DNA of 47,727 bases from Perkinsus olseni (Eukaryota > Perkinsozoa > Perkinsida): NCBI GenBank assembly GCA_013115125.1, contig JABANN010000245.1, forward strand, positions 1 to 47,727. Direction: 5' to 3'. Positions 33,280 to 43,191 of this stretch are shown here, in pieces (the stretch's first letter is position 1; each line of letters starts with the position of its first letter). Made by a program: the position numbers and the translations under genes. The notes beneath the pieces are model-generated. The model searched no databases and was not told where the DNA came from. It saw only the letters and a program-made list of their open reading frames with translations.

Positions 33280-34311
33280 ATGACCTCTGGCAGGCAGGGC
33301 AGTTGCTCTACAGAGGTTGCACCTTGCCTTTCTCTTCCTCATTATTATTTCTCCCTCTACCCACCCTTGTCCATACCCTGGACCCCTCTACTTGTTCCTT
33401 ATGTTTCTTGGGAGGCTCAGGAGGAGCTCATCGATCAGACCATCCACGCCGACCTCGATTGTCTACCGCCGTTGAAGTACTCGATTGCCTTCGTCAAACG
33501 CTTGGTCGCTGAGCTGGGACGGTCTACCGATGAAGTGCGCGACGAGTGGTATGAATATATCGCTGAGAAGGCCTTGAAGTTGGCCAGCCCCGAGAGTGAG
33601 CGGGGGTTCATCTCCTATCAAGTAAACGGCTCCTCCATCTCTCTGGGGTATGACGTCTCGGGTCGCTTCATTGAGCAAGGCACCACCGGCCTGTCACAAT
33701 GGGAAGCCGGCCGGTATCTTGCCAGCTGGCTAGTCGCTAACAAATCGGTAGTCGAAGGCAAAGACGTCCTCGAGCTCGGATCTGGCAGCGGCCTCGTCGG
33801 GCTGGTTGCCGCCAAGTTTTGTGCTGCCCGTGGTGTTCTGCTCACGGACGGCAATGGCTTGGTGGTGAAGGCACTCGAGGCCAACGTAAAGGCAAACGCT
33901 TGTGACAACGTGGAGACTGCGCAGCTGGCTTGGGGCGACTTTGGCGGGGATGGCTCCTTGGACGCCGCGGAAGTCATCATTGGCGCGGACCTCACTTACG
34001 ACCCGACGATTGTTGGTGACCTGATGGCAACAGTGAAGAGGATGGGACCTGACGCGGTGTGTTACCTCTGCAGTGCTGTCCGCACTGAGTCCACTTGGAA
34101 GGAGTTCCTCAAGTTCTTGGACGGGCTGGACGTGAAGGTGCTGATACGCAAACCGGCCCAGTGGGAAGGCCTGGCCAGAGAAGAGTTCCTCGCCGGCCGC
34201 TGCCCTGGGCCGAGAGATCTTGATATGGATCTCGTACTGCTGGAGATCCGTCACCATCATCCAAGTTGTGATATATCTGCAGATAAGATTGACTTAGCCC
34301 TAGGCGCTTGA
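33280..34311 (+). CDS. EEF2KMT: eEF2-lysine methyltransferase (FAM86 family)
   Basis: 343 aa in one exon, near the size of human EEF2KMT. The N-terminal region matches the FAM86 signature in order: a Trp-containing helix (YVSWEAQEEL), CLPPLKYSIAFVKRLV (compare HPPSVKY...FLSELI), then a helix WYEYIAEKAL. The seven-beta-strand methyltransferase domain follows: GTTGLSQWEAGRYLASWL, motif I VLELGSGSGLVGL (about 163-175), an acidic residue ending strand 2 (LTDGN), and ADLTYDP (about 237). It trimethylates a conserved lysine of elongation factor 2 in the cytosol using S-adenosylmethionine. A CCCCTTCAG pyrimidine-AG site lies 14 nt before the ATG. The first 40 residues are unlike the family and may include mis-called leader. 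Confidence 0.88.
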   Translation: MTSGRQGSCSTEVAPCLSLPHYYFSLYPPLSIPWTPLLVPYVSWEAQEELIDQTIHADLDCLPPLKYSIAFVKRLVAELGRSTDEVRDEWYEYIAEKALKLASPESERGFISYQVNGSSISLGYDVSGRFIEQGTTGLSQWEAGRYLASWLVANKSVVEGKDVLELGSGSGLVGLVAAKFCAARGVLLTDGNGLVVKALEANVKANACDNVETAQLAWGDFGGDGSLDAAEVIIGADLTYDPTIVGDLMATVKRMGPDAVCYLCSAVRTESTWKEFLKFLDGLDVKVLIRKPAQWEGLAREEFLAGRCPGPRDLDMDLVLLEIRHHHPSCDISADKIDLALGA

Positions 34312-34447
34312 CTTGAGAACGTATTCCTGGTAGTAGTTTCACACAACCCACCACCGTAGTGGCTCTGCGGTTGTGTTGGCCATCATCCGTGGCTGGAGGG
34401 GCGATGGGTTCGAGTGGTGCTGTGCTGTATCGTTTATAGTCTCTATG

Positions 34448-36325
34448 CCTGGTTCGTCTGACACCACTACCTGGAAGGACATCTCTACTTTGGACTCGGG
34501 TGGCTTGGCGGAGTATCTTAGAGTAACCAACCTCGTGCTGGCAACAGTTTCCGCCGTGTCGTTCTGATTCGGTTGAGGTCCGCTTTGTGCTTCAGAGCCG
34601 AGGCTTCAAGGTAGCATCAGCGATAGTGTGGCTGGAGAGCTCTGCCAAGGCGAGTGGCTGGCACCTTAAGAACTGGGCCAAGGCTGTTGAGGGCCTGCAA
34701 GTCCAGCAGTGGGTCCTACGCTGTGACTGTTGGCGACGACTTTGGTGTGGTTCAGGATGAGGGAAATGGTGGACAGGGTGTATCGAGAGGACACGGAGAG
34801 GTTTCGCAGCTTCGGCGTCTTCGCTGGTATGCACAGCTCCGTTCCGATGAAGGAGTTGGAAGAGTTGGTACGTCTCGGCTGCAATGACGAGCCGCCACCA
34901 GACGGTATCGAGCCCGACGCGGTAGAGGGAAGTGCTGAAGGGGAGCTACTCACTACTCAAGAGATGGATGACGCTGGGGCCTCACCGGCCAACTGTCAGG
35001 ATATTCTGGGGGTATCGTCGCTGTCCTCAGAAGGGGTAGAGGAAGTCATGGAATCAGTCCTTGAGGAAACGCAACCTCCGTACGGATGCTTCCTGGGTGA
35101 TGCGAAGAGAGAGGAGGGCCAGGGTGCTGTCGAGAGTGGCGATCCCGATGGGGATGCTGAGATGGAGGGTCCTGATGACGCCGTGGCGGCTGAAGAGGGG
35201 GCCGGCAGCGGGGTGTCTTCCGAAGGGAGTGAGGTGTTTCAAAGGAGGACCTCAAAGCGGTTGAGTGCGGGGAATTCTAGTACTTCATCGAGTAACGGTG
35301 TGAAGAGAAGAAGATCATCGATGACAATAACGACTGCGCCAACCCGGAGATCAGCCACTGTAACGGAGTCATGAGTCCATCGGAGCTTCTAGTGGTCACA
35401 AGGGCGGCTATGCATGTCAGGCTAAGGGCTCGCCGACCACGCGAAGGCGCTTAGCAGGTAGCTGCAGTAGCTCGCCCGTTGCTCGGACCAGCAGCGGCCG
35501 GCGTATGAGTTCAACGTCCCATAAAGTGAGCACCGACCGCTAAATCACCCAGCTAGAGCGAAGGGTAGATTTGCGATATCCCTCCGTGTGCGCTAACCGT
35601 AACCCTACCCATCAGCGCTGTCGAACAGGCGTATAGCACGACGTTCAATTTTCGTTCGGAAGGTCCTCATGCTCTCTGGGGTCGGTGTTGCTATCGAGCG
35701 TTCCGCTAACGGACTATGCAATAGACTGGGAGGCGCCAAAATTGAGAGCCTAGACCGCTGCCTCGAGAAAGGAGTCACTCCTAAGCCCTCTCATGTAATT
35801 GTCCCCAATAAGAAGGCCGTCGTCACCCTCAAAGTAATCGTGATTTTGGGAGAAGGCCCCTTTGAGTCATTCATCTAGGTGCTTTACGGTCTTTGTACTC
35901 CTACATGTAGCATTGTACGAGAGGGGTGGTTGGCCGCTTGCCGCTCGGCTTCACAGTGGCTACCAGTAGACCAATACCTTGTTGAGGACTGGGCGGATAG
36001 ACCTAGCTGGACTGTTGGCAAGAGTGGGCCGCTAGAGAGAATGAGAATACACTTTTCTGGAGAAGTGGGTGGCTGTCGTGTATCGAGCCGCTGTAGTATC
36101 ACCTACGAGTTCGCTGGTCAGATGCAATCCATTCCGAACGTTGAACATTATCACAATCTCGTCAGACTCTGCGGCGGAGTCGTAGACAAGGAGTCCCCGC
36201 GGGGAGCTAGGGTGGTTGTCGTCGGAAAGAACCACAAGCTCCCCGCGAGATTGCTCTTTGATCTCAAACACGGTAGCAGGGTTTATCAGTCTAGGAAGCA
36301 TTGTGTAGTTTCTAAGCCGGTTTAG
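34448..36325 (+). CDS. Nuclear protein with C-terminal tandem BRCT domains
   Basis: The clearest part is 35633-36325: a BRCT start VRKVLMLSGVGVAIERS and LGGAKIES, SHVIVPNKKAVVTLK, a 45-nt intron, then VLYGLCTPTCSIVREGWLAA with the conserved Trp, followed by a second BRCT-like repeat (EHYHNLVRLCGGVVDK, ARVVVVGKNHKL). This layout is that of damage-response adaptors such as MCPH1 or MDC1, where paired BRCTs bind phosphoserine. Upstream exons (34448-34525, about 34597-34700, 34740-35357) encode an acidic, Ser-rich region with a basic NLS-like end (NGVKRRRSS). A GTAACG donor at about 35358 and a small exon near 35430 suggest they belong to the same gene, but I could not phase all junctions; they may be two genes. 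The ORF end at 36323-36325 falls inside a tRNA. Confidence 0.6.
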
Positions 36326-36386
36326 CTTAGTGGTAGAGCGTCAGTCTTGTAAACTGAAGGTCGGCGGTTCGATCCCGCCATCCGGC
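36316..36386 (+). tRNA. tRNA-Thr (TGT anticodon)
   Basis: 71-nt cloverleaf: acceptor GCCGGTT with ATCCGGC (one mismatch at the sixth pair), D-arm TAGCTTAGTGGTAGAGC, anticodon stem TCAGT/ACTGA with loop CTTGTAA (anticodon TGT), and T-arm GGCGGTTCGATCCCGCC. TTTT follows at once as Pol III terminator. It is on the same strand as the BRCT gene, and the first ten bases overlap the end of that reading frame. Confidence 0.93.
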
Positions 36387-36692
36387 TTTTCTAATTGCTT
36401 TTGGCTCGCGCTGAAACTGCGCATGCCATGCTCCATCAGGTGTCGTCCCTACACCCACCTTGGTAACCGAGGATTGGTTAATGCAGTGCTTGAAGACACA
36501 AACTCTTATTGATGAATTCGATCAATATCTTCCATCTGGAATATTCGACGACGTTCCTGATGAATGGCATGATTGAAGCTAGTTTAACCTTGCGCATATT
36601 GTTGAGTTGCGGCAGCCAAGGAAAGACGTTGGAGCTACGGCTCCCAGTAGATCCCAATTTATGCCACCCCCTCGTGTGTTTTTCGCTGTGTA

Positions 36693-36765
36693 TGGCGAGA
36701 TTCATTGAAACCCGAATCAACTTGATTCAGAATCAAGTTGATTCGGGTTTCAATAAATCTCGCCA
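36693..36765. repeat. 73-bp near-perfect inverted repeat (hairpin)
   Basis: Two 36-bp arms separated by a single A at 36729, with only one mismatch; the arms begin TGGCGAGATTCATTGAAACC and end with its complement. It lies one base from the stop of the minus-strand frame at 36766 and is too long for a simple terminator. It may be a tiny MITE or a structured 3' end. Confidence 0.9.
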
Positions 36766-37113
36766 TCAATGATTCTCATCATACCCCTGTGCTTTCGCAT
36801 CTGGATCACTCGCCTCGAAATTGTTGCACAATTTTATGATGGCTCGAATCTTATTCTTGTACGAATCAAATCTAAGTAAGCTGCATGAGTAAACAGAAGC
36901 TCTCCGGCGTCCGAGTATATCACCGCCTTCCTTCTCCTTATTCGTTGCTGCGGTACGGTCCACAATCGCCCTCTCCCACACACGAGAAATGGGGTTAATG
37001 ACCTCGACTCCGATGTGGGGTTGTACGCCGAACTGTGCGACATAGACGACTGCACAGGCTTCGGGGTCCTCTGTAATCATGTGAAGTTCGGGCCACAGCA
37101 GATCTGCGATCTG
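36766..37113 (-). CDS. Hypothetical protein, C-terminal exon
   Basis: An open frame of about 115 codons with protein-like composition (IADLLWPELHMI, VVYVAQFGVQPHIGVEV, a charged GRRR segment, terminal DPDAKAQGYDENH), preceded by a CCTTGCAG acceptor. Opposite-strand sequence at about 37160-37230 (VEQFQVIFPSPRVPTK) looks like the preceding exon but does not join in phase, so the 5' end is unresolved. It would be the only minus-strand gene inside the plus-strand cluster. No family recognised. Confidence 0.4.
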   Translation of the reverse strand, partial: QIADLLWPELHMITEDPEACAVVYVAQFGVQPHIGVEVINPISRVWERAIVDRTAATNKEKEGGDILGRRRASVYSCSLLRFDSYKNKIRAIIKLCNNFEASDPDAKAQGYDENH

Positions 37114-37249
37114 CAAGGGAACGGCAGTAGTGCTCTGAGGAATTGTTGCTATTTCTGCCGAGCTAGGTCTTACTTTGTGGGCACTCTAGGGCTCGGGAAG
37201 ATCACTTGGAACTGCTCAACTTCAGTTGGCTGATTCCCTTTCAACCGGC

Positions 37250-37519
37250 ATGTCGAATCGCCTCTTCCTTTCCAGTCTCAGAGGGGTAATTGTAGTAATG
37301 TGCAGCTTCTGGTTGGAGATCTGCTCAGGTACGCCGTCTTGCTAATGCGAATGATGAAACTCGTCAGCAGGCTGGGAAGTGAGAGACCTTTCCTTGTAGT
37401 GCGACTGATAGATTCTGCTGCTGCCACTCAGAATGCGGAGCGCAGGGGAAGAGGGAGGTCAATCGGCTGAGGAGATTGTTATGCAGGATGTCGGCGGAGA
37501 TGACAACAAAGGGTATTGA
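37250..37519 (+). CDS. Small putative mitochondrial protein
   Basis: Three tiny exons (37250-37285, 37329-37378, 37432-37519) separated by 43- and 53-nt GT-AG introns join in phase into 57 residues. The start MSNRLFLSSLRGVRRLANA is Arg/Ser/Leu-rich without acids, as in a mitochondrial presequence; the rest is Glu/Gly-rich and acidic. It is too short per exon to appear as an open frame. No family is recognised; a donor-like GTATTG just before the stop means that further exons are possible. Confidence 0.45.
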
Positions 37520-37816
37520 TTTTGTCGAATTCCGAAGAGCTTAGCAGCCGTGTCGAGCCGTAGAGCCTATAGTGATCTGTGCAGTAGTATTTCCCAGTGG
37601 GAAGCGTGTTTCCGTAGGTCCGCTGGTGTGGTACGCAAAGGACGAGGCCACGGCGGTGAGAGAGCTCTCTTAGAGGCGTAATGAATGCTCAGGGTGTCGC
37701 CGTGATGCACTATATCACAATCGACGTCATTCTCGTCGTTATGTTTCGGCAGGCCACTTTTATCCTCTTCCGCTCGACGGAGGCGAACTGCCAGGGCTTC
37801 TGCTGCCGACGTTGCC

Positions 37817-39226
37817 ATGGAAGATGGCGAATTTGGGAATCATAATCGAGGGTAGTACCGAGGGGTTATGAGTCGCTCATCATTTCCCTGTGCATGACGG
37901 AGGTGCTAGGGTAGCGTTGGTCAGGGACGTAGTTATAGGAATTCCGCCGAATGCGGAGCCTCTCGCTCAGCCATAACGTTCGGTAATTTCTTCGAGGATA
38001 ATACTTCTTACCATAATCGCATACCACAGTAATCCTTCTGTCACTTTCAGTGGGGCTGCAGCTAATGACGATACATCGTTCATTAATTCGTATTATCCGC
38101 GAGGAAGTGGCGGCAAGGATGCGTGGAAGCATGACATGTAATACTCGAACCACTAGTAGTGCACCCACGTCGTTCGGCAGGTACTCGGGCCCAATGTCCG
38201 CAGGCTCGTGGGTGTTCGTCAGGAACTGCCCTTCCACTGTGACGCCACAGCAGCTGTATCATCTCTTCCAGTCCACTGTCAACAGTCCGGTGGTTTCTGT
38301 CAAGGTAATAGCACCATCGGGTGGTGACCGACACTGTCGGCATTAGATCGGCTCAGGTCCACAGAGGTTCCATACCGACAGCCCTCATTGGGTTCGTGCG
38401 GCGTGACGCGGCGGAGACGGCGGAGCAGAAGCTGCATGGCCGGGATGTGGATGGAACGATGCTGAAGGTCAGACGGGGGAGTCGTAGGCGGCTCGGAAAA
38501 GTTTATTCTGGCGTCGACGTTTCGTGACACGCTCTGCCAACCGCGAAAGTACTATGCGGAACGCAGCTTTTCGATACGGATGTGATCGGCTTGGACGTCA
38601 GCCGATAGAAAATCGAGTTGGCCCACGTTCAGCAGCTCGTGGCTGCTGTGGTGGGGTGACCATGTTCTTTAACGCGTATGCTGCTGTGCGAACGCAGTTT
38701 GACGCGTCTTCGGTTATACATCCTAGGCGTTAGAATTGGCGGAAGCAGACTTTGGCCTTCCGGACTGTTTGCATACGCTGAATCTTTGAAACTTCAACAA
38801 GTTTTATAGCTAGATGGGACCTGAAAGCCTTGCCGGTTATGATCGTCCGTTGCAACCGAAAATTGGGCGCTCCTGGTGGAGCTGATGCTTCGTCATAGTT
38901 CATGTTCCCCTGTGATATGCCAGCGGCGATCGAGTTGACTCGTAGTCTTCTCTTTGTTCAAGGTATGCAAAGTTGACGAGTCCGTCGCGGAGATTGAAGA
39001 ACCCGACGAAGAGGAAGGCGACGCTCGCGCGTATTCTAATGGCAGAGCTCGGACGCCCCCTCAAAGGGCTCGCTCCTATGGGGCACCGAGAAGGGGAGGA
39101 TGGGGGAGTCGCAGCGCCCCTGCACAAGTGAGACGTACACCCTTCAAGAGACGCTCGGCTGAAGGAAAAAACCGTGATAACATCGTGTTGAAGACCAACA
39201 GGAGCGGGGGAAGGTTCCGACGATGA
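37817..39226 (+). CDS. RRM-domain RNA-binding protein with Arg/Gly-rich tail
   Basis: Five exons (37817-37851, 38051-38137, 38181-38304, 38357-38467, 38963-39226) join in phase to 206 aa. A single RRM spans about residues 45-125: RNP2 WVFVRN, TPQQLYHLF helix, ALIGFV as RNP1-like strand, AAETAEQKLHG helix and DGTMLKV last strand. The N-terminus is Gly/Tyr-rich; the C-terminus has an acidic IEEPDEEEGD then an Arg/Gly/Ser tail (RRGGWGSRS, RSGGRFRR) typical of mRNA export or SR-like factors. It probably binds mRNA in the nucleus. ALYREF-like organisation is possible but not proven. The last intron (495 nt) is ten times longer than the others. Confidence 0.82.
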
Positions 39227-39642
39227 TGACTACTAATTATGTAACACCGTGTACCATTTGATGTGGGGAAGTCCGTATACGTGCCGGATGATGTCGCCAT
39301 TGGGTGGCGGCGCGACAATAATGGTCCAATGACCTACAAGTGCGTACACTATGCAGTTGGTCGTCTGCCTTGTTGAAGTGCTGAAAGCCTGAATAAGATG
39401 TGGCCCAGAAGGACTTTCTTTTTCTCCATCATTTGTTTGGTTTAGTAGTCACTGCAGAGGCTACCTGGGGGGGGGGGGCTTGAGGGTTCACGCATCAACC
39501 TAACAACGGTTTTCAACAACTACACAACGAAGGAGCACACCGCTAGCTTCTCACGACTGTCGATCTCACCAAGTCCACAGTAGTCTTTATATGGCGCGTT
39601 GATTGTGGTGGTGGCGATAGAGTTTGTTTTCTATCGATATAT
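39227..39642. other. spacer with a 12-nt G run
   Basis: No gene is seen. A homopolymer of G lies at about 39467-39478. Confidence 0.35.
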
Positions 39643-40344
39643 ATGGGTAATACTTTTGAATGCTGTGAGCGGCAGAACTCTGAGGAGCAGCTCGATCTGC
39701 CGAGGAGCGCTCGAGGGAGGAAGGCAAACACGTTCGACTCGTTACCATCGTTGGCTGGCGATGATTCCAAGGACCAGGAGGATGCCAGTGTGTTGCCATC
39801 CCCAGTAGGACGTCTCGGTGTGTTCTTCTCATTGATATCCATGCTGAGGTACGAGGGTGGAATATGTCCAGCGCTGGAATGGATGGTCTGTCGTGGACGG
39901 TGGAGCTCCATCGAGTGGAGGGTGGGATGATTGGGCTTGTCCTGTGGGGCAACTGATGATGGTAGGCGATCGGCTCGGCATCGATGTCGACCATCAGTAC
40001 CCTGAGTATCTTCTGGTTGAGCGAGTGACAAACGGTGGTGTAGTGGAAAGGTTCAATACAGAGAACCCCTCGCTAGCACTGAGTCGGGGGGATCATATTG
40101 TTAGAGTAAGTCCACGGGCAGGTAACAGTACGATTGCGGGGTCATCAGACGTACGGTAGATGCTGCCTTGCTCGCTCAGGGCGCGCATGTCTTTCTTATT
40201 TACTTGCATCTGATCCGGATTCCAAAACATGCTTATATTGCGAATGAATGGCAGGTGAATGACGTCACCGGCGACTCATTGAAGATGATTGAGTGTTGCC
40301 GCAAGGAGAAGCATTTAGTTTGGCGTGTCGTGCGTGGAAAGTGA
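39643..40344 (+). CDS. PDZ-like domain protein with acylation-type N-terminus
   Basis: Starts MGNTFECC: Gly at position 2 fits N-myristoylation and the Cys pair fits palmitoylation, so peripheral attachment to a membrane is likely. A Ser/Asp-rich linker follows, then VQRWNGWSVV and a PDZ-like fold in the style common in protists: LVERVTNGGVVERFN..NPSLALSRGDHIVR, continuing across a 149-nt intron (donor GTAAGT at 40106, acceptor at 40254) into VNDVTGD. The splice joins GDHIVR to VNDV, the classic GD.I..VN motif. The first splice (about 39814 to 39850) implies a 30-35 nt intron and is less certain. Probably a membrane-tethered scaffold binding C-terminal peptides. Confidence 0.7.
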
Positions 40345-40667
40345 CATCCCCGAACTTCCGTGAAGTCGTGCACTCTCTCACAGGGGAAACAATTCATTCA
40401 TCACCATACTTCGTTGAGTTCCCACGAGTGAGTCGTACGGAGTATCCTCGAAAAAGCACTCTCTCAATGTTACGCTCAGTAGATGTGCTGAAGACCATTG
40501 CGGCTTACGGAACAGCCTTTGCTCCGTATTTCTTAAAGCAGAGCTTCCATTGGAAGTCGTACCATTACCAACTTAACACAAGGATCGTCGCCCGTAGCTA
40601 AAGCTAGAAAGAGCGATATTCGTCATTATTGTTGATGTACCATTAGAAATTCAAGTCTTGTCCTTAA

Positions 40668-41119
40668 CTACCGCTTCTTCACTTTGTCTTCGAAAGCCTC
40701 CGCACCACGTACCTGAGTCCTTCCCGTATCCGCCATCCGAACGGTATAGCTCACCTCGGTCTCATGGCGAGCATTCAGGGAGGCATCATACCATGCAGGC
40801 TGGCACACTCGACACACTTCTTCGCTATACCATCGGAGGCATCTCTCACACCGCCGCGCAGGATGGAACGGATGCTGGGGAGGGCAGATCAACTTGCCAT
40901 GTAGAGGGCGTTTTGCCTCACCTCATCCTTCTTGAGGGTCCTTGGTAGCCTACAGCTCGTGTTTCGGAAGTCCTTCACGAGCCCAGCGTTCTTGCCGGCA
41001 TCACTGCTGCACTGCACCGAAGGCTTTGCGCCGAAGAGCTTTGCAAAAGCAGAGAGTACGGCGTAGTTGCGGCGCGAAGAGCCCACCCGGTACGAGTATA
41101 AAAGATTAAAGCTTGGCAT
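40668..41119 (-). CDS. Small protein with CxxC zinc-ribbon, putative mitochondrial
   Basis: Two exons (40922-41119 and 40668-40874) join in phase 0 across a 47-nt intron, giving 134 aa. I chose the ATG at 41119; the frame is open for another 65 codons upstream, with an ATG only further out. The N-terminus MPSFNLLYSYRVGSSRRNYA is free of acids and Arg/Ser/Tyr-rich, consistent with a mitochondrial presequence. The second exon contains CERC and CRVC, ten residues apart, a likely zinc site (RRCERCLRWYSEEVCRVCQP). Family not recognised. It converges with the PDZ-like gene ending at 40344. Confidence 0.6.
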
Positions 41120-41400
41120 CTGAACCCGTTTAATTTGAGAGGATCCCCGTTGGGAATGAGAGCAGAAGCGACTCATATACCGTCCACGATAGCAGTGCTC
41201 AGCTATCAGTCTGGGTGCGAATCTAGCGAACCCTTTTGAGAGATCACCAAGCAGCCGTGAAGAATAGCCAAACCAGCAGGCCAGCCTTTCCGTGCACTCT
41301 CGACTAGTGAACAAGATTCGTTGGGGAGATCAAAGGAAAAGAAATTAACATACTCGTTATTGTGCAACTTCAACTTCGTGGCCATCTCGAGTAGGGTCCT

Positions 41401-43077
41401 TCAAGCAGCGGCCTCGTGAAATTTAAACTCGTACGGCTTCTCGTTTCGACCACCCTCGCCATCGGAGCTTCCCAGAGGCCCTACAGATAAACAGGACCGT
41501 TAGTTGTATGGCGACGACCTTTGCCGAGCTGCTTCCCGACAGCCACGCCGCTCTTTCGGGATCCCGTTCCGCCCCGTACCTACCCAATGGCCCCCGTCTA
41601 CCCCTCACATCACCCTTCGCACAGGGCACTGAGTGCTCATGTTGATGGTTTGAACAATTAGTCAGGGTATTTATCATCAGACCCTTTCCCACGAGGTACT
41701 ATCAACCCTCCGGTGAGCGTCACTTTTCCCTTTCTTACCGAGGAGGCTGCGTAGGCAATCTCAACCCTTCTTCTGTTACGGCCCGCTGCTCGCTGAAAGG
41801 CGGGAAAGACGACCTCCGTCCACATCTTCCGAGAGAGACTTCTCGCCGCGTTGCTCTCTGGCCCTTCCCCAGGCACCTTCAACTGCATTGTCAATCGACT
41901 ACGACCAAGATGGAACTCACCAGAATTTTGAAAGGGCTTCGAGTCAGGTGGCCACTCGTGTCCTCCTCATCGACTACGTGCTTATACTGCCCCTCCTCGA
42001 CCCATACATGGCAGATGCTCGTGTGAAGCTCGCCGATGTCTCGATAGATAAAGTCAAAGAAACCAGCCAGTGTGACGGACCGCGCGACACGAAGGCTCTT
42101 GTTGTAATAGCAAAGACCAAGCAATATGAGAGCGAAGGTGCTCAACGCCTGATGCTGCGAATCCAGAATGTTGTCTTCTTGAGAGACCGCCCAGCCCTTC
42201 AGGCTCTGCAGAAAGTTGCGCAAGTCGGGTCGGGAGGCAACCAGGTCGCCGATCTGTCCAAACAGTTTTTAATTTCGTGGCGAGTGACGCTTTTGCTACC
42301 CGTTTGTCATAGGAGCCTCTAGTCTCGTCCCCATAGGACAGGTCAACTTCAACAGTCCGAGGCTGGCCTCTCCTCGATGGCCATCCCTAAAGTGACACCA
42401 TCTTGTCATCGACCGTTGGGAACTACTACCCAAGTGAATTTTAATTTGACCAAGGGTATCCTGGCCCAAGGGATCCTCTCTATCGTCTTGATGTGCATGT
42501 AAGGGCCCGCCTTGCCACTGTTGATGTGATTCATCACGCGATGACTGGCGTTCGTGAGGGCTTTAACCAAAGGCTTACCTGTCCACCACCACAACTACTA
42601 CGATACACAGCAAGCGCGTCAGAGGGCAGAGAGACGATGAGAATAGAATCCGGGACACCGCGGTGACGGACAGAAGACGATGATGGCGATGCGTCGATTG
42701 TGTCCTCTCTCACTACACACCAAATGCTCAGTAACAACGGTTCCATCTGGCTACAGCGAGAAAACACTGTTGTGTAAGTCAGTTAGTTTCGGCATAACTC
42801 GGTAGCGTACAGCTCTTGATGTTAACAGAACGAGTTAGCATTAGGATTCCGGTGTCGACAGTAGTGGCCTTGTATTACCTCTAGGGGCTAGGGAGCCCTC
42901 CTGGTAAATAACAGCATCCAAGTCGCTGCCCTCTAGGGCCAACCCTTGCGCAAATGACCCTTGGGCCTTCACCGACAAGCCTTCACTCTCCAAAGCCTCA
43001 CTGGCAACATCCAGAAATTGAAAACAGGTCTCAATCCACCATGACGGTGCTGGGGCAGCGGCACTCGGCATCGCCAT
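41401..43077 (-). CDS. Non-canonical poly(A)/uridylyl polymerase (Trf4/TUTase-type nucleotidyltransferase)
   Basis: Exon 1 (42879-43077) contains the nucleotidyltransferase signature GSFAQGLALEGSDLDAVI, with GS and a DxD-type SDLD. Exon 2 (42430-42578) continues in phase with HRVMNHINSGKAG and IERIPWARIPLVKLKF, the strand before the third catalytic acid. An exon near 42300-42350 holds VEVDLSYGDETRGSYDKR, supplying that third Asp. An exon near 42070-42270 (LRNFLQSLKGWAVSQEDNIL, then ALSTFALILLG) matches the PAP-associated helical region. The last exon is 41401-41480 (EKPYEFKFHEAAA, TGA). Exons between 41480 and 42000 are uncertain. The enzyme adds A or U tails to RNA 3' ends, usually in nuclear surveillance or RNA turnover. 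Confidence 0.75.
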
Positions 43078-43191
43078 GAAGTAAAGTCAACATAAGCTCT
43101 GATCCTGCGTTCCCCGCTCATCGACGGCCTCCTGGGCAACGCTGAGCCCCTGGTTTCAGTATGAAAATTTTGACGTTGATATTACGAGCAA

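Noticed and set aside
38524-38733. 69-codon plus-strand frame inside the long RRM-gene intron
   Set aside because: No splice support and no protein-like pattern. The flanking exons join in phase without it.
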